Shown: positions 44,330 to 54,125, numbered from the stretch's first letter. The stretch is DNA of 64,000 nt from Verrucomicrobiales bacterium (GCA_002698785.1 PAAG01000038.1:144684-208683); one strand, 5' to 3'. Notes: generated by a model from the letters alone, not told the origin. Translations and numbers: made by a program.

Positions 44330-45199
44330 ATGGGAAAGTCGATCAAATTTCTTCAGGATCGTGAAAGGATACTGCTCGAGCGTGCAAAGGACCTGGAATA
44401 CAAGGAGGTCGCGGATGGGGAGAACCTCTCCATTCATTTCTACTTTCCAGCCGATATTGAAGATGGGCCAGATCGACCGGTGATCCTGTTTTTCAACGGT
44501 GGTGGTTGGGATCGTGGTAATATCGTGGAGTTCGCCCCTCATGCTCTTTATTTTATTGAGAGGGGTGCTGTATGTGGTCTCGTCGAATATCGAAATGCGA
44601 AATCTCACCCTGAGTCTACTCCTGTTGAATCACTGAAAGACGGGCGTAGTGCCGTTAAATTTGTCAGACAGCACAGGGAGCAACTCCATGTCGACAGTGA
44701 TAAGGTAATCGTCTGTGGCAGTGGAGCTGGAGGAAATATTGCTGCTCATAGCGCGATGAAACCGAAGTCAAGAGTGGAAGAGGAGAGTGACTCACGGCCT
44801 AACGCGGTAATTTTGTTCAGCTCAATTATTGATGTTGAAAAGGGGAGTTATGGTTTTGATCAGTTTCAGGAACCTGGTGATGCGAAGCGGGCTTGCTTGA
44901 CGCGTTTCATTGACTCCGGGCTTCCTCCAATGCTCATCATGCATGGAACGGATGACCGGCTAGTTCCTTTGTTCGAGGTATCTTTGTTTGCAGAGAGGAT
45001 GAAAAAACGCAAAAACGTCTGCGAGTTGGTTGAGCTTGAGGGACGGGATCGCAATTTTTTCAATCTGAACGTAGATCCCGGCTCATACGAGATCTGTCTG
45101 AGCACGATCGATGACTTCCTTGATCAGCAGGGGCTTCTTCCACGCGATGAGACAGCAGATGAGGCACGCGTGATTTCCTGGCGTGAGGAGGATTATTAA
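44330..45199 (+). CDS. alpha/beta-hydrolase-fold protein lacking the catalytic His
   Basis: 289 aa from the ATG at 44330; a TTG at 44282 would add 16 residues. It has no signal peptide. The fold is of the BD-FAE/HSL type: the oxyanion segment ILFFNGGGWDRGN, the nucleophile elbow VCGSGAGGNIAAH and the acid MHGTDDRLVP are present. Where family members have the EGAGHGFFN base loop, this protein reads LEGRDRNFFN, so the catalytic His seems replaced by Arg. It may be a pseudo-enzyme or use a different base. The GH16 gene follows 35 bases downstream, so co-expression is possible. Confidence 0.8.
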   Translation: MGKSIKFLQDRERILLERAKDLEYKEVADGENLSIHFYFPADIEDGPDRPVILFFNGGGWDRGNIVEFAPHALYFIERGAVCGLVEYRNAKSHPESTPVESLKDGRSAVKFVRQHREQLHVDSDKVIVCGSGAGGNIAAHSAMKPKSRVEEESDSRPNAVILFSSIIDVEKGSYGFDQFQEPGDAKRACLTRFIDSGLPPMLIMHGTDDRLVPLFEVSLFAERMKKRKNVCELVELEGRDRNFFNLNVDPGSYEICLSTIDDFLDQQGLLPRDETADEARVISWREEDY

Positions 45200-45234
45200 A
45201 TTGAAATAAATTCTGCTGATATGGAAATTGTAGG

Positions 45235-45987
45235 ATGAAATGGCTCATTCTACCCCTGCTTCTTTCCGGGCTGGTTTTAGCGGACGAGATTGAAAAGTGG
45301 GAGCTGACCTTTGAAGACAATTTTGAAGGGGAGACGCTCGATTATGACCGGTGGATGCCGAAAGATCCGTGGGAAGTCGAGCGAAACGGGGAACTACAGG
45401 GCTACATCATTAAGGCCTTTGATCAGGAGCAGGGGATACTCAAGATCAGCGCCGAAAAGGAGCCTTCGTACTACGATGGAAAGAAAAGAGACTTTCGCTC
45501 AGGAATGATGACGACCCTTGGTCGCTTTTCTCAGAAATTCGGAAAGTTCGAGATACGCTGTAAAATCCCTCGAGGTAAAGGACTTTGGCCCGCGTTCTGG
45601 CTGCTCCCAGATCCGCCGGCCTGGCCTCCGGAAATCGATATCCTTGAGGTTCTTGGCCAGGAACCTGACCGCGTATACATGACGAATCATTGGCCGGACC
45701 CGGCTGATCCGGACGGTGACTCACTGTCGCAAACCGGAGAATTCAAAGGCCCTGATTTCTCGACAGACTTTCACACCTTTTCCGTCGTCTGGGAGGAAGA
45801 TGAGATTCGATGGTATGTCGATGACGTTCTCCGCCACACAAGTCGAGAGGAAGTGCCCCAAATCCCGATGTTTCTCTTGGTCAATCTGGCTGTCGGAGGG
45901 TGGGCAGGAGAGCCTGCAGAATCCACTTCGTTCCCTGCAATATTTGAAATCGATTATGTAAGGGTTTGGAAAATACAAGAAAATTGA
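45235..45987 (+). CDS. secreted glycoside hydrolase family 16 protein
   Basis: 250 aa. Signal peptide MKWLILPLLLSGLVLA. The GH16 active site is WPPEIDILEVLG (E-x-D-x-x-E, with nucleophile and acid/base Glu about residues 125-130). Flanking features are FEDNFEGETLDYDRWMPKD, GMMTTLGRFSQKFGKFEIRCKIPRGKGLWPAFWLLP, FHTFSVVWEEDEIRWYVDDVLRH and FLLVNLAVGGWAG. The family cleaves beta-1,3/1,4-glucans, laminarin, agarose or carrageenan. The specificity cannot be read by eye, but laminarinase-like features (KFGKFEIRCKIPRGKGLWPAFW) are strong. Confidence 0.93.
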   Translation: MKWLILPLLLSGLVLADEIEKWELTFEDNFEGETLDYDRWMPKDPWEVERNGELQGYIIKAFDQEQGILKISAEKEPSYYDGKKRDFRSGMMTTLGRFSQKFGKFEIRCKIPRGKGLWPAFWLLPDPPAWPPEIDILEVLGQEPDRVYMTNHWPDPADPDGDSLSQTGEFKGPDFSTDFHTFSVVWEEDEIRWYVDDVLRHTSREEVPQIPMFLLVNLAVGGWAGEPAESTSFPAIFEIDYVRVWKIQEN

Positions 45988-46110
45988 AATAATTGGATTC
46001 TAAAAATTTTAATTTTTATTGACTATTTATAATTTTAGTGGTTTGTTTTGAAAACTTGAAGGGTTTGAGGGTTCTCAAATCCCTAAAAAGAACAAGCCGA
46101 CTAAAGTTAT

Positions 46111-46821
46111 ATGAAAAATTCACTTCTACTCCTGGTAGCGAGTTCTCTCTTGGTGGGTGGCACGGCCACCGCTGGGGATTGGAGGAGCTCTGCCAAGAAT
46201 CTCGCTCCACTCGCGCCACCCCCGGCCGTGGAAAGCTGTCTCTCCTACGATTATGTCGATCTGGAGTACCAATACACTGATTTCGGAAGCACCTATTTCG
46301 ATCAGGGACACGGATTCGGTCTGGGATTCTCCAAGTCCTTGGGATCGATGTTCTACGTAAACGGATCATTTTCCGACGGCGAATATGAATACAACTGGGA
46401 CAACCACTTTCTCGACGTCGACACCAAGAAGTATCGATTGGGAGCAGGTGTGCATGCTCCAATCGCAAAGTGCATCGACATCACCTTCGAAGGTGGTGGT
46501 GAGCATCTCGATGCCGAATACGCCGCTTACTACAACGATCACGACTACGATAGCTGGGGTTACTACTTCGGACCTGGTATCCGTGCGCGTGCCGGTCGGC
46601 TGGAAATGTTCGGTAAAGCCTACTACTACGGTCGCGAAGGTGACCTGAGAAAAGAGTATCTCAGCCATCACACACATTACCCCGGTATTGACGACGAATA
46701 TGGGTGGCTCTTCACCGCTGGCCTTATCTATCACGTGACCGATTGTTTCGGAATCAAGTTCTCCGCAGAATTCGACGACGACGACACCCTGTTCACCGTA
46801 GGCGGACGATACCATTTTTAA
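46111..46821 (+). CDS. outer-membrane beta-barrel-like protein
   Basis: 236 aa. Signal peptide (MKNSLLLLVASSLLVGGTATA). The mature chain alternates aromatic and polar residues (YDYVDLEYQYTDFGSTYFDQGHGFGLGFS, FYVNGSFSDGEYEYNW, YGWLFTAGLIYHV) and ends in Phe (GGRYHF), the usual BAM-recognised C-terminus. This suggests a small porin- or OmpA-barrel-like protein. It is rich in Asp, Tyr and Gly. It is transcribed alone, with an AT-rich upstream region and a strong terminator after it. The exact family is not recognised. Confidence 0.7.
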   Translation: MKNSLLLLVASSLLVGGTATAGDWRSSAKNLAPLAPPPAVESCLSYDYVDLEYQYTDFGSTYFDQGHGFGLGFSKSLGSMFYVNGSFSDGEYEYNWDNHFLDVDTKKYRLGAGVHAPIAKCIDITFEGGGEHLDAEYAAYYNDHDYDSWGYYFGPGIRARAGRLEMFGKAYYYGREGDLRKEYLSHHTHYPGIDDEYGWLFTAGLIYHVTDCFGIKFSAEFDDDDTLFTVGGRYHF

Positions 46822-46852
46822 CGAATCGGCTGTAACAACCCCAATACAACAG

Positions 46853-46884
46853 AGGGCCGGATGTTTTTCATCCGGCCCTTTTTG
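46853..46884 (+). terminator. Rho-independent terminator after the beta-barrel gene
   Basis: A perfect 11-bp stem AGGGCCGGATG / CATCCGGCCCT with a five-T loop is followed by TTTTT, 31 bases after the barrel stop. Confidence 0.9.
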
Positions 46885-46947
46885 GTTTCGGTGAAGTGTC
46901 TCAACACGTGACTTGCCAAGTCCTCCCGAATCAGCGATTTTTGCGTC

Positions 46948-48396
46948 ATGAAATTCCTGGCCACCCCCGTTGCATTCTCGATTCTCCTTTTCTCTACCCT
47001 TGCTGAGGCCCGGACCTGGAAACAGGCGTCCTCAGGAAAAGAGGTGGAAGCAGAGCTTCTCAAGATCGAAGGGGGTAAAGTTCACTTGAAGCTGCCGAAC
47101 GGATCAATTGGTCAGGTGGATATATTGTCGCTCAGTCTGGAAGATCAGGAATACATTGCCTCTGTGGAGAAAGCCTCTGCGGCAAGCACGTCTGGTGGAG
47201 ATGACTGGCCTGCGTTTCGTGGACCGAATGCGGACGGAATTTCACCTGATGAAAATCTCCTCGATTCCTGGCCGAGTGAAGGGCCTGACAAACTCTGGGT
47301 ATATGAAAATGCCGGTATGGGATACTCCGGCTTTTCGGTAGTCGGAGGGAAGCTTTTTACGCAAGGGACTCGCGATGGAGAAGTGACAGTTGTCTGTGTG
47401 GATACGGAGACAGGCAAGGAAGTCTGGGCCACCGGGTATGCCGAGGATGACCAGCAGGGCTATAATACGGGATGGGGGCACGGTCCCCGGAGCACTCCTA
47501 CATTTTCTGATGGGATGATTTTTGTCCTGGGGCCTAAAGGAACGATCGCCTGTCTTAATGCAGAAACCGGAAAGGAAGAATGGTCGAAGAACCTGGTGGA
47601 AGATTTTGGTGGCCAGGCAGGAGGTTGGGGATTCTCCGCCTCTCCTTTAGTAGACGGACCTCACCTTGTGGTTGCTCCCGGCGGAAAGGATGCCGGAATC
47701 GTATGCCTGGATAAAACAAATGGCTCAGTCGTTTGGGAGGCGAGTGATGTGAAGCCCGGTAAAGCGGAGTACGCCACGATCGTGATCGCTGAAATCAATG
47801 GCACCAAGCAGTATATCCGTCTGTTTGAGAAAGAGCTTGTTGGTGTTGCGGCCGAAGATGGTGAACTCCTCTGGAGTTCTTCGTGGGATGGTAAGACTGC
47901 GGTCATTCCGACTCCTATCGTTGATGGGAATGAGATCTACATCACATCTGGATATGGGGTAGGGTGCAAACTTGTCGAGATCGGCCCTGACAATGAGGCA
48001 AGCGATGTGTGGGTGAACAAGGACATGAAGAATCACCACGGCGGTGTCGTGAAGGTGGGAGACTATCTCTACGGGTTCTCTGACGGCGCAGGTCTGATCT
48101 GTCAGGATTGGAAGACTGGTGAGATGGTGTGGAACGAAAAAGGTCAGTTCACGACAAAGGGTGCCGTACACGTTGCCGGGGGCAATCTGTATGCCTTGAA
48201 TGAAGGTGATGGCACTTTGATCCTTGCTGAGGCATCTCCAGAGGGATTCAAGGAGAAAGGGCGCCTGCAGTTGGAGCCACAGAGTCCTAACCGTAATCCT
48301 AAGGGGAAAATCTGGACTCATCCCCTCGTGGTTGGTGGAAAGCTTTACCTGAGGGATCAGGAATACATCGTTTGCTACGATGTCAGCGCGGAATAG
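46948..48396 (+). CDS. secreted SHD1-PQQ beta-propeller protein
   Basis: 482 aa. Signal peptide (FLATPVAFSILLFSTLAEA). A short SHD1-type domain (RTWKQASSGKEVEAELLKIEGGKVHLKLPNGSIGQVDILSLSLEDQEYI) is followed by an eight-bladed PQQ-like propeller with repeated WAFRGPNADGIS, CVDTETGKEVWATGY, CLNAETGKEEWSKNL and CLDKTNGSVVWEA. Such proteins are very common in PVC bacteria. They may assemble outer-membrane proteins (BamB-like) or bind ligands; oxidoreductase activity is not implied. The ATG at 46948 is the only plausible start. Confidence 0.85.
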   Translation: MKFLATPVAFSILLFSTLAEARTWKQASSGKEVEAELLKIEGGKVHLKLPNGSIGQVDILSLSLEDQEYIASVEKASAASTSGGDDWPAFRGPNADGISPDENLLDSWPSEGPDKLWVYENAGMGYSGFSVVGGKLFTQGTRDGEVTVVCVDTETGKEVWATGYAEDDQQGYNTGWGHGPRSTPTFSDGMIFVLGPKGTIACLNAETGKEEWSKNLVEDFGGQAGGWGFSASPLVDGPHLVVAPGGKDAGIVCLDKTNGSVVWEASDVKPGKAEYATIVIAEINGTKQYIRLFEKELVGVAAEDGELLWSSSWDGKTAVIPTPIVDGNEIYITSGYGVGCKLVEIGPDNEASDVWVNKDMKNHHGGVVKVGDYLYGFSDGAGLICQDWKTGEMVWNEKGQFTTKGAVHVAGGNLYALNEGDGTLILAEASPEGFKEKGRLQLEPQSPNRNPKGKIWTHPLVVGGKLYLRDQEYIVCYDVSAE

Positions 48397-48460
48397 TTCG
48401 CGCTGCGTGACCACATAATATCGAGACCACTTTGTAGCGGAAGGTTGGAAAGCAATAGCG

Positions 48461-49855
48461 GTGGAAGAGGCGGGTTTTGAAAATGGTCTCGGAACTGATC
48501 CGAGAAATCGTAAGGCGGCTTGGTGGTGCTGGCCGCTGATCGTATTTGCGCTGCTGCCGTTCGACCGGATTATTCCGTTTTTCCTACCTGCGGAGCAACG
48601 TGAGAAGATCGAGCAGCCGATCGAAATTGCCCCAGGCAATGCGGATTGGTCTCTCTTCAAGTTTCAGTCAGAGATTCTGGTAGGATCTGACAGTCTGGGA
48701 AAACTCGCTCCCTATTCGGGAGCAAAGCAGACAGATTCGCAGATTGGCCAGCAGCTTGAGCCGTTGATAGAAAATGCTTCGGGCGAGAGACAGTGGGCAG
48801 CGTTACTTCTATTGGATAACTTTCTTGAAGTTGAATACCCAGAAGGGAACGCACCCATTGATGAATGGATGCAGGAACTGGAAGACGAGCCACTACGAGC
48901 GCTCGTCAAGCGTTCGCTCGAAGGGGGGATCGGCGAAGATGAGAGGGATGAGTTAAGACCTTATGTCGGCTGGTTTGCCGAATTGGCTCCATCAACTGGT
49001 GGTGCCGAACCTCCGAATATCGATCGCATTCGATCCAAGTCGGTTGTCGTTCTTCTGGTCCTGTCCGGATTCGTCATCGCTGGACTCTGTTTGCTCGTAG
49101 TCGGGGCCTGTCTCTTGGTCTATCATATCAGCACGACCACGAACGGAAAACGTGAGAATACATTTCAGCCTTCCGGATTGAGAAACGGTTATCTTTTCGA
49201 AGCGTTCTCTCTCTATCTTGGGCTGGTTACGCTTGGCGCGTTGGCTGGTGCATTTGTTGGCAGCCCAGTTACGATCATCGGATACGTGGCTGCTGTGCTG
49301 GTTCCATTGTTTTGGCCCCGCATGAGGGGAATCTCGTGGGGAGAGTTTTGCCAGGCAATTGGGTGGCATCGAGGGAAGGGCTGGATGCGCGAAATCGGAG
49401 CGGGTGTGGTCGGATATATGGGAGTCCTTTCCGTCGCATCCATCGGTATTATGTTAACCGCGGCTCTGTCGTTTCTGGGGCAGTATTTCGCTGAAAACGA
49501 AGTTGGTCCGGAGCCGCATCCGATTATTGGATGGATCGACGAAGGTGGATTTCTCGCAAAGATTGCCTGTCTTTTCCTTGCTGCTGGATTTGCACCATTC
49601 TTTGAGGAGACCTTTTTCCGGGGGACTTTTCACCGGTATTTGCGCGAGCGGATGCGGTTTATCTGGGCGGCATTGCTGGCTGGAGTGATTTTCGCAGCTC
49701 TTCATCCCCAGGGACTATTTGCTATTCCAGCCCTCGCTTCGATGGGAGTGGGATTTGCTCTGATCCGCGAATGGAGAGATTCGCTGGTCGCTCCGATGGT
49801 TGCCCATGCGATCAATAATGGGCTCTTGGTCGGGCTCATCTGGATCGTGCTCTGA
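48461..49855 (+). CDS. CPBP-family intramembrane protease-like protein
   Basis: 464 aa from the GTG at 48461. An N-terminal TM helix (WPLIVFALLPFDRIIPFFL) and an extracytoplasmic insert of about 160 residues precede the CPBP (Abi) domain. The domain has seven or so TM helices. The metal/catalytic motifs are FFEETFFRGTFHRYLRE (EExxxR), FAALHPQG and MVAHAINNG (HxxxN). The family includes Rce1-like glutamic proteases and bacterial immunity or processing proteases. The unusual extracytoplasmic N-terminal domain suggests a modified substrate range. Nothing nearby indicates a peptide target. Confidence 0.87.
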   Translation: MEEAGFENGLGTDPRNRKAAWWCWPLIVFALLPFDRIIPFFLPAEQREKIEQPIEIAPGNADWSLFKFQSEILVGSDSLGKLAPYSGAKQTDSQIGQQLEPLIENASGERQWAALLLLDNFLEVEYPEGNAPIDEWMQELEDEPLRALVKRSLEGGIGEDERDELRPYVGWFAELAPSTGGAEPPNIDRIRSKSVVVLLVLSGFVIAGLCLLVVGACLLVYHISTTTNGKRENTFQPSGLRNGYLFEAFSLYLGLVTLGALAGAFVGSPVTIIGYVAAVLVPLFWPRMRGISWGEFCQAIGWHRGKGWMREIGAGVVGYMGVLSVASIGIMLTAALSFLGQYFAENEVGPEPHPIIGWIDEGGFLAKIACLFLAAGFAPFFEETFFRGTFHRYLRERMRFIWAALLAGVIFAALHPQGLFAIPALASMGVGFALIREWRDSLVAPMVAHAINNGLLVGLIWIVL

Positions 49856-50064
49856 GGTAATATCGAGATGGCTGTGGTTCGAAGGGCTATCTGCGGAAAT
49901 TTTTATTAAGAGGCATTAATAGTAAAATTCACTTGATTTTCTAATATCTCACCTCTAGTCTGGATTTACTAAAATCTTCATAAATTACAGCTGGATCTGT
50001 AACTTAAATTAGAATTGGAGATTTCACATTTGTTCGACCACACCTTCCAACCGTTTCGTCTGCC

Positions 50065-51972
50065 ATGTCATTTTCATTCAGAAACGTCTTTTCCCCAGGG
50101 GACGACGAGTCGAGCAATGGTCAGGACAATCCGTTTTCTGCGGGAGGCGCTCCGCGAGAAAGTTCTCCAGCTACGCCTTCAAAGTCTTCCGGAGGGGAAG
50201 TTACTGTACGGAGAAAGTTTCTTCTGAGTGAGCTCTTGGCCCTCATACCGCCCGCAATTGCCGCTACTTCGGGGATTTCGATCGACGATGAAGTGGAGCT
50301 GCCAATTCCTGTCGACCATGGGAACGATATTCGGTTGTCGCTCTTGTATCATGTCTGTCCGCAGTTGTTTGCTGCGGAAATCACTCCGTTGAACGATTCC
50401 ACGATCACCCTTCCGGGGAAAGTTGAAGAACCTGCGAAGTCGAAGAGTTTCTCGGGCGAGGCCGCGGATTTTTCAGGGGGAAATGCTTCCGGAAGAGAGG
50501 CACCTGAAGCGAAGGATGAGTCCGCAAGTTGGAAGACATACCAACCTAAGGTTGAGATGAAGCAGCGCGATGGAGAGAGGCAGGAGCCCGATTCCTCTCC
50601 GCAGGAAACGTCCAATCCCTTTTCCAGTTCGCCATCGAAAGAAAAGGAGACACCAAACCCCTTTGGGATGGGGGGAATGACACGGGGAGAAGTCGAGAAA
50701 ATACCAGGCGGTTTCGACAGTCCGGGACTTGAGTCTGAGTCTGGATCACCTTTTGAATGGCCACCCGAACCGGGTTCAGAGGGTGAGGAGCCGACCGCAG
50801 CAGAAAACGAGGAAGAGCAGAATCCATTCACCAGTAGCGAAGGATTTTCGACACTGTTCTCAAAGAAGGCACAGGACGATGAAGATATACCTTTTCCCGG
50901 GGCCGGAGAAAACGAAGCCCTGAAAGATTCTGGCGGGCAACCAGAAAGTCCGAAGCCTCCAGCATCGGAAGAAAAGTGGGGCTCCATGTTCGAGTCGACG
51001 CCCACAGATGAAAAGGCGGAGACGCCTATGCCGACTGGATTTACCGGGTTTGGGGAAATGTTGCACCACTCGTCTCAAGGGGAAGATCGAGAGCCCGAAG
51101 AAAAAACTCTCCCCGAGGTAGCGCCGAAGGAATCGGTCCCTGTGGTTTCGGAAGAAAAATTCGTGCAGGAACCGCTCGGGAAGGAGAAAGAAGAGGTTGA
51201 GCTCGTAGATCGCTCTAACGAGACCTACGAAAGAGAGGTCGAGCAAGAGAAGCCTGAAGAATTTCCTGCTGACCCATGGGCGAAGTCGACACCTCAGGAG
51301 ACCCCTGAACAGTCTGTAAAACCAGAAATCGAAGTGACTGCTTCCGTTGGGCCCCTTCACAGCCAGACCAAGAGTGATGATCCGGTTGATAGTGCTCCTG
51401 AACCGTTTTCTTCGAAGCCGGTCGAGTTTTCCACTCCCACCTGGCTGCACAAAGCACCCGAAATGCCTTCTCACGTAACGGACCCAGCGGAGGAGACATT
51501 TGTCGAACCTGCTCCAGAACCGAAGGAAATCGAATCGGCTGAAGCCAGCGCAACACCTCCGCCGCTTCCGTTCTATCGCGAAGGGGATGATCCGGATTTG
51601 ATCCTGCGAGCCATTTTCTCCACTGATGAGAATTTCACTTTCTCGAAACTGGCCCGCAGAGTTGTAAGCCTGCCGGGAATCAATGGGTGCGCGATAGCGA
51701 ACCAGTCCAAATTGGTGCAAGCGTCCACCAGCGACAGGAGTCGCGTTGGAGATCATGCTCGCGATATGGTTTCTACCATTCGAAATCTCGCGTCATTTAC
51801 GGGACTGTCCGAAGCGAGGGTTTTCACATTACACACGGACAAAGGCATCGTGAGCCTGTTTCTGGAAGGGAACTGCTGCCTGACTGTCCATCAGGATTCC
51901 GTTGAGTTCGGGCCTGGAATTCGAGAAAAACTAACGCTGATCGCACGCTGTTTGGAGAAACTAAAGGAATAA
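50065..51972 (+). CDS. large roadblock-like protein (MglB-type) with disordered linker
   Basis: 635 aa. The N-terminal ~120 residues include a short folded segment (RKFLLSELLALIPPAIAATSGISIDDEVELPIP and RLSLLYHVCPQLFAAEI). A ~380-residue Pro/Glu/Ser-rich disordered region follows. The C-terminal ~125 residues look like a Roadblock/LC7 domain (DDPDLILRAIFSTDENFTFSKLARRVVSLPGINGCAIANQSKLVQAS ... LTVHQDSVEFGPGIREKLTLIARCLEKL). It directly precedes the MglA-type GTPase (6 bases). In Myxococcus, MglB is a roadblock GAP for MglA, so this may be a co-regulator or scaffold of that GTPase. The disordered region is far longer than in typical MglB proteins. Confidence 0.75.
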   Translation: MSFSFRNVFSPGDDESSNGQDNPFSAGGAPRESSPATPSKSSGGEVTVRRKFLLSELLALIPPAIAATSGISIDDEVELPIPVDHGNDIRLSLLYHVCPQLFAAEITPLNDSTITLPGKVEEPAKSKSFSGEAADFSGGNASGREAPEAKDESASWKTYQPKVEMKQRDGERQEPDSSPQETSNPFSSSPSKEKETPNPFGMGGMTRGEVEKIPGGFDSPGLESESGSPFEWPPEPGSEGEEPTAAENEEEQNPFTSSEGFSTLFSKKAQDDEDIPFPGAGENEALKDSGGQPESPKPPASEEKWGSMFESTPTDEKAETPMPTGFTGFGEMLHHSSQGEDREPEEKTLPEVAPKESVPVVSEEKFVQEPLGKEKEEVELVDRSNETYEREVEQEKPEEFPADPWAKSTPQETPEQSVKPEIEVTASVGPLHSQTKSDDPVDSAPEPFSSKPVEFSTPTWLHKAPEMPSHVTDPAEETFVEPAPEPKEIESAEASATPPPLPFYREGDDPDLILRAIFSTDENFTFSKLARRVVSLPGINGCAIANQSKLVQASTSDRSRVGDHARDMVSTIRNLASFTGLSEARVFTLHTDKGIVSLFLEGNCCLTVHQDSVEFGPGIREKLTLIARCLEKLKE

Positions 51973-51978
51973 GGAGAT

Positions 51979-52623
51979 ATGGCCCTGGTTAGACACGATT
52001 CAAAAGAGGTCCAATTTAAGATTGTCTATTGTGGGCCCCCCAGCGGCGGTAAAACGACGAATCTCCAATACATCCATCGCCGACTGGATCCGCGGCTACG
52101 CGGAGACCTCGTGTCGGTAGCGACTGATCTCAATCGAACGATTTCTTTCGATTATCTGCCTGTTCATAGTTCGGAGGTCCGTGGATACCAGACGCGATTT
52201 CAGCTATTCACGGTTCCGGGGCAGGATGTGATGAGTTCTATTCGGGAAAATGTGTTAGCCGGCGTAGACGGAATCGTCTTCGTTGCAGATTCATCTCCCG
52301 GGAGATATGACGCCAGCATCTCAGCTTGGGAGCAGACTTGTGATGCATTGAGAGTGAATGCCTTACGTCCGGATTCAGTTCCCGTGGCATTTCAGTTCAA
52401 TAAACGTGATGTTGCCGGAGCCACTCGACCGGAACTATTTGATGAAGCATTCCGTCTGCGGACTCCGTCATTCCTCTCCTGTGCCACCACAGGATATCAG
52501 GTATTTGCCACGTTGGATTATCTAACTGCACTTGTTCTCAAAGGATTTCACGCCTCGAACGTTCCAGAAAGAAGTCAAAACTCCTCCAGGGTTTCTCCTG
52601 CTCCAGTTGAGACGAGCCTCTAA
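51979..52623 (+). CDS. mglA: MglA-type small GTPase
   Basis: 214 aa. The P-loop is GPPSGGKTTNLQYIH, the switch II/Walker B region TRFQLFTVPGQDVM and the base-specificity motif FQFNKRDVAG. The overall layout follows Myxococcus MglA (KIVYCGPP...KTTNLQYIH, DGIVFVADSSPGR, ALRPDSVPVAFQFNKRD). MglA is a Ras-like switch that sets cell polarity and gliding. GTP-binding residues are intact. It lies between two roadblock-type genes and upstream of a TolQ/TolR/TonB-like set, all on one strand with small gaps, so it probably controls or is controlled by that assembly. Confidence 0.9.
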   Translation: MALVRHDSKEVQFKIVYCGPPSGGKTTNLQYIHRRLDPRLRGDLVSVATDLNRTISFDYLPVHSSEVRGYQTRFQLFTVPGQDVMSSIRENVLAGVDGIVFVADSSPGRYDASISAWEQTCDALRVNALRPDSVPVAFQFNKRDVAGATRPELFDEAFRLRTPSFLSCATTGYQVFATLDYLTALVLKGFHASNVPERSQNSSRVSPAPVETSL

Positions 52624-52647
52624 TCGAGTAACGTGATTCTTTCATAT

Positions 52648-54024
52648 ATGGATAATGCTGACAAACAGATGCCGGAGAATGCCGATCATTCTCCAGCGAT
52701 TCCACTCGAAATCAGCAACGAGCTTGCGGAAAAAGCGGATGATTTGCTCCGCAATTTTGCCGAAGATGTGGGGCTTGAGACGGCCTTGGTTGTCGATCGA
52801 AGTGGGGCTCTCGTATCAGGAATCTCTTCTGAGCCAGAAGTGACGATTGAAGTGATTTCGGCGCTCGTTGCGGGCGCCAGCGGGGCCATGCGGGCTTTGA
52901 TCTCCCAGTTCGGAGAAACAGGAAAGATTGAGAGCATCCACCAGGGAGGCCAGAGGCTGCTGTATTTGCGTGAATTGATTCACAATTTCATTCTGGTGGG
53001 AGTATCCAGTTCTTCCTTGGCTCCCGGAATCGTGAGGGAGAAAGCCAACCAGATCCAGGGTGACTTGGAAGCTCTCTTGCAGGACGTGAAGCCAGCAGAA
53101 GTTGCTCCTCCGGTCCCTGAGGCGGAGCAACCGGTTCAACCGCCTCGAAAATCTTTGCGAGAGGTTGCGATGGAGAGGCGTGCAGAAAGGATGCAGCAAT
53201 CCGAGGGGGAAAGTGTCGTAGGTATGCCTGTTGCTACCGGCCCGCCGCCAATTCCGCATGTAGAGAGCGTCTCTGATGCTGAACCCGAGGTAATCGTCGA
53301 GGAAGAAGATCTGGAACTTCCTCCTCCGGTGATGGAAGCTGGTGGTGCCCTTGAGCCATTGCCAGAATTGCAGGAGCCGGATGCCGAGGAGACTGACGCT
53401 TCTGACGTAGAGTTTGCCGATGACACCGTCGTGGTGCTGGAAGATCCGAAAGAAATTCTTGAGCCTCTGGTTTTTGACGAGCCTGAAGTAGTGATCGAAG
53501 ACAGTGAGTCTGAGGAAGAAGAGGACACTCCCTCATTGCCAGTCGATCCATCAGCATCTCCCTTCGAGTTGGAATTCGACGAAACTGAAGAAGAGGATGA
53601 TGTCGGAGATCTAACAACTGTGGCTCTGCCCGAGGAGGGACCCGCTATGGAAGAGCGGTCTATTTTTCAGTTCGATGACGAAGAAGAAGAGGAAGCACCG
53701 GAGGCCACGCCTCCAGCCCTCGGAGCCAACCCTTTCGAAGTGGAAGACGAAGAGCCGGAAGAGGAATCTCTCACGAGCGTTTTTGAGGAAGAGAAGGAGG
53801 AACTGGTCTTCGAGCTCGATGATGAAAACTCCGAGAAAGAGCATGAAGAAATGTCGGCTCTTTTCGAATTGGATGATTCGGATGGATTCGCTGAAGAAGG
53901 GGATGACGAATTGACTCAAGGTCCGGAAATCCCTTCCTCTGAAGACTCGCAGGAGGTGCTGATCGAGGAGGAATCGGAAGACGAAGAGGCGGAAGTGAAG
54001 AGTTCAGGTCCGTTTTATTTTTAG
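52648..54024 (+). CDS. Roadblock/LC7-domain protein with acidic C-terminus
   Basis: 458 aa from the ATG at 52648; a GTG at 52633 is an alternative. Residues about 15-150 form a roadblock domain: ELAEKADDLLRNFAEDVGLETALVVDRSGALVSGISSEPEVTIEVISALVAGASGAMRALISQFGETGKIESIHQGGQRLLYLRELIHNFILVGV. The rest is a very acidic, Pro-rich disordered tail of about 300 residues (many E/D runs such as EDEEAEVKSS). It follows the GTPase by 24 bases. It is likely a GAP or effector of MglA, as in MglAB-type pairs. Two roadblock proteins around one GTPase is unusual. Confidence 0.8.
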   Translation: MDNADKQMPENADHSPAIPLEISNELAEKADDLLRNFAEDVGLETALVVDRSGALVSGISSEPEVTIEVISALVAGASGAMRALISQFGETGKIESIHQGGQRLLYLRELIHNFILVGVSSSSLAPGIVREKANQIQGDLEALLQDVKPAEVAPPVPEAEQPVQPPRKSLREVAMERRAERMQQSEGESVVGMPVATGPPPIPHVESVSDAEPEVIVEEEDLELPPPVMEAGGALEPLPELQEPDAEETDASDVEFADDTVVVLEDPKEILEPLVFDEPEVVIEDSESEEEEDTPSLPVDPSASPFELEFDETEEEDDVGDLTTVALPEEGPAMEERSIFQFDDEEEEEAPEATPPALGANPFEVEDEEPEEESLTSVFEEEKEELVFELDDENSEKEHEEMSALFELDDSDGFAEEGDDELTQGPEIPSSEDSQEVLIEEESEDEEAEVKSSGPFYF

Positions 54025-54125
54025 GAAGGAATCCCCTTTAGAGAAAAGAATTATTAAGCCTTTCGAGTTCTCCGATCCTGTGTTACGGGTCGGGGAACCG
54101 GAATTCACACTACCAGACGGGAAAT

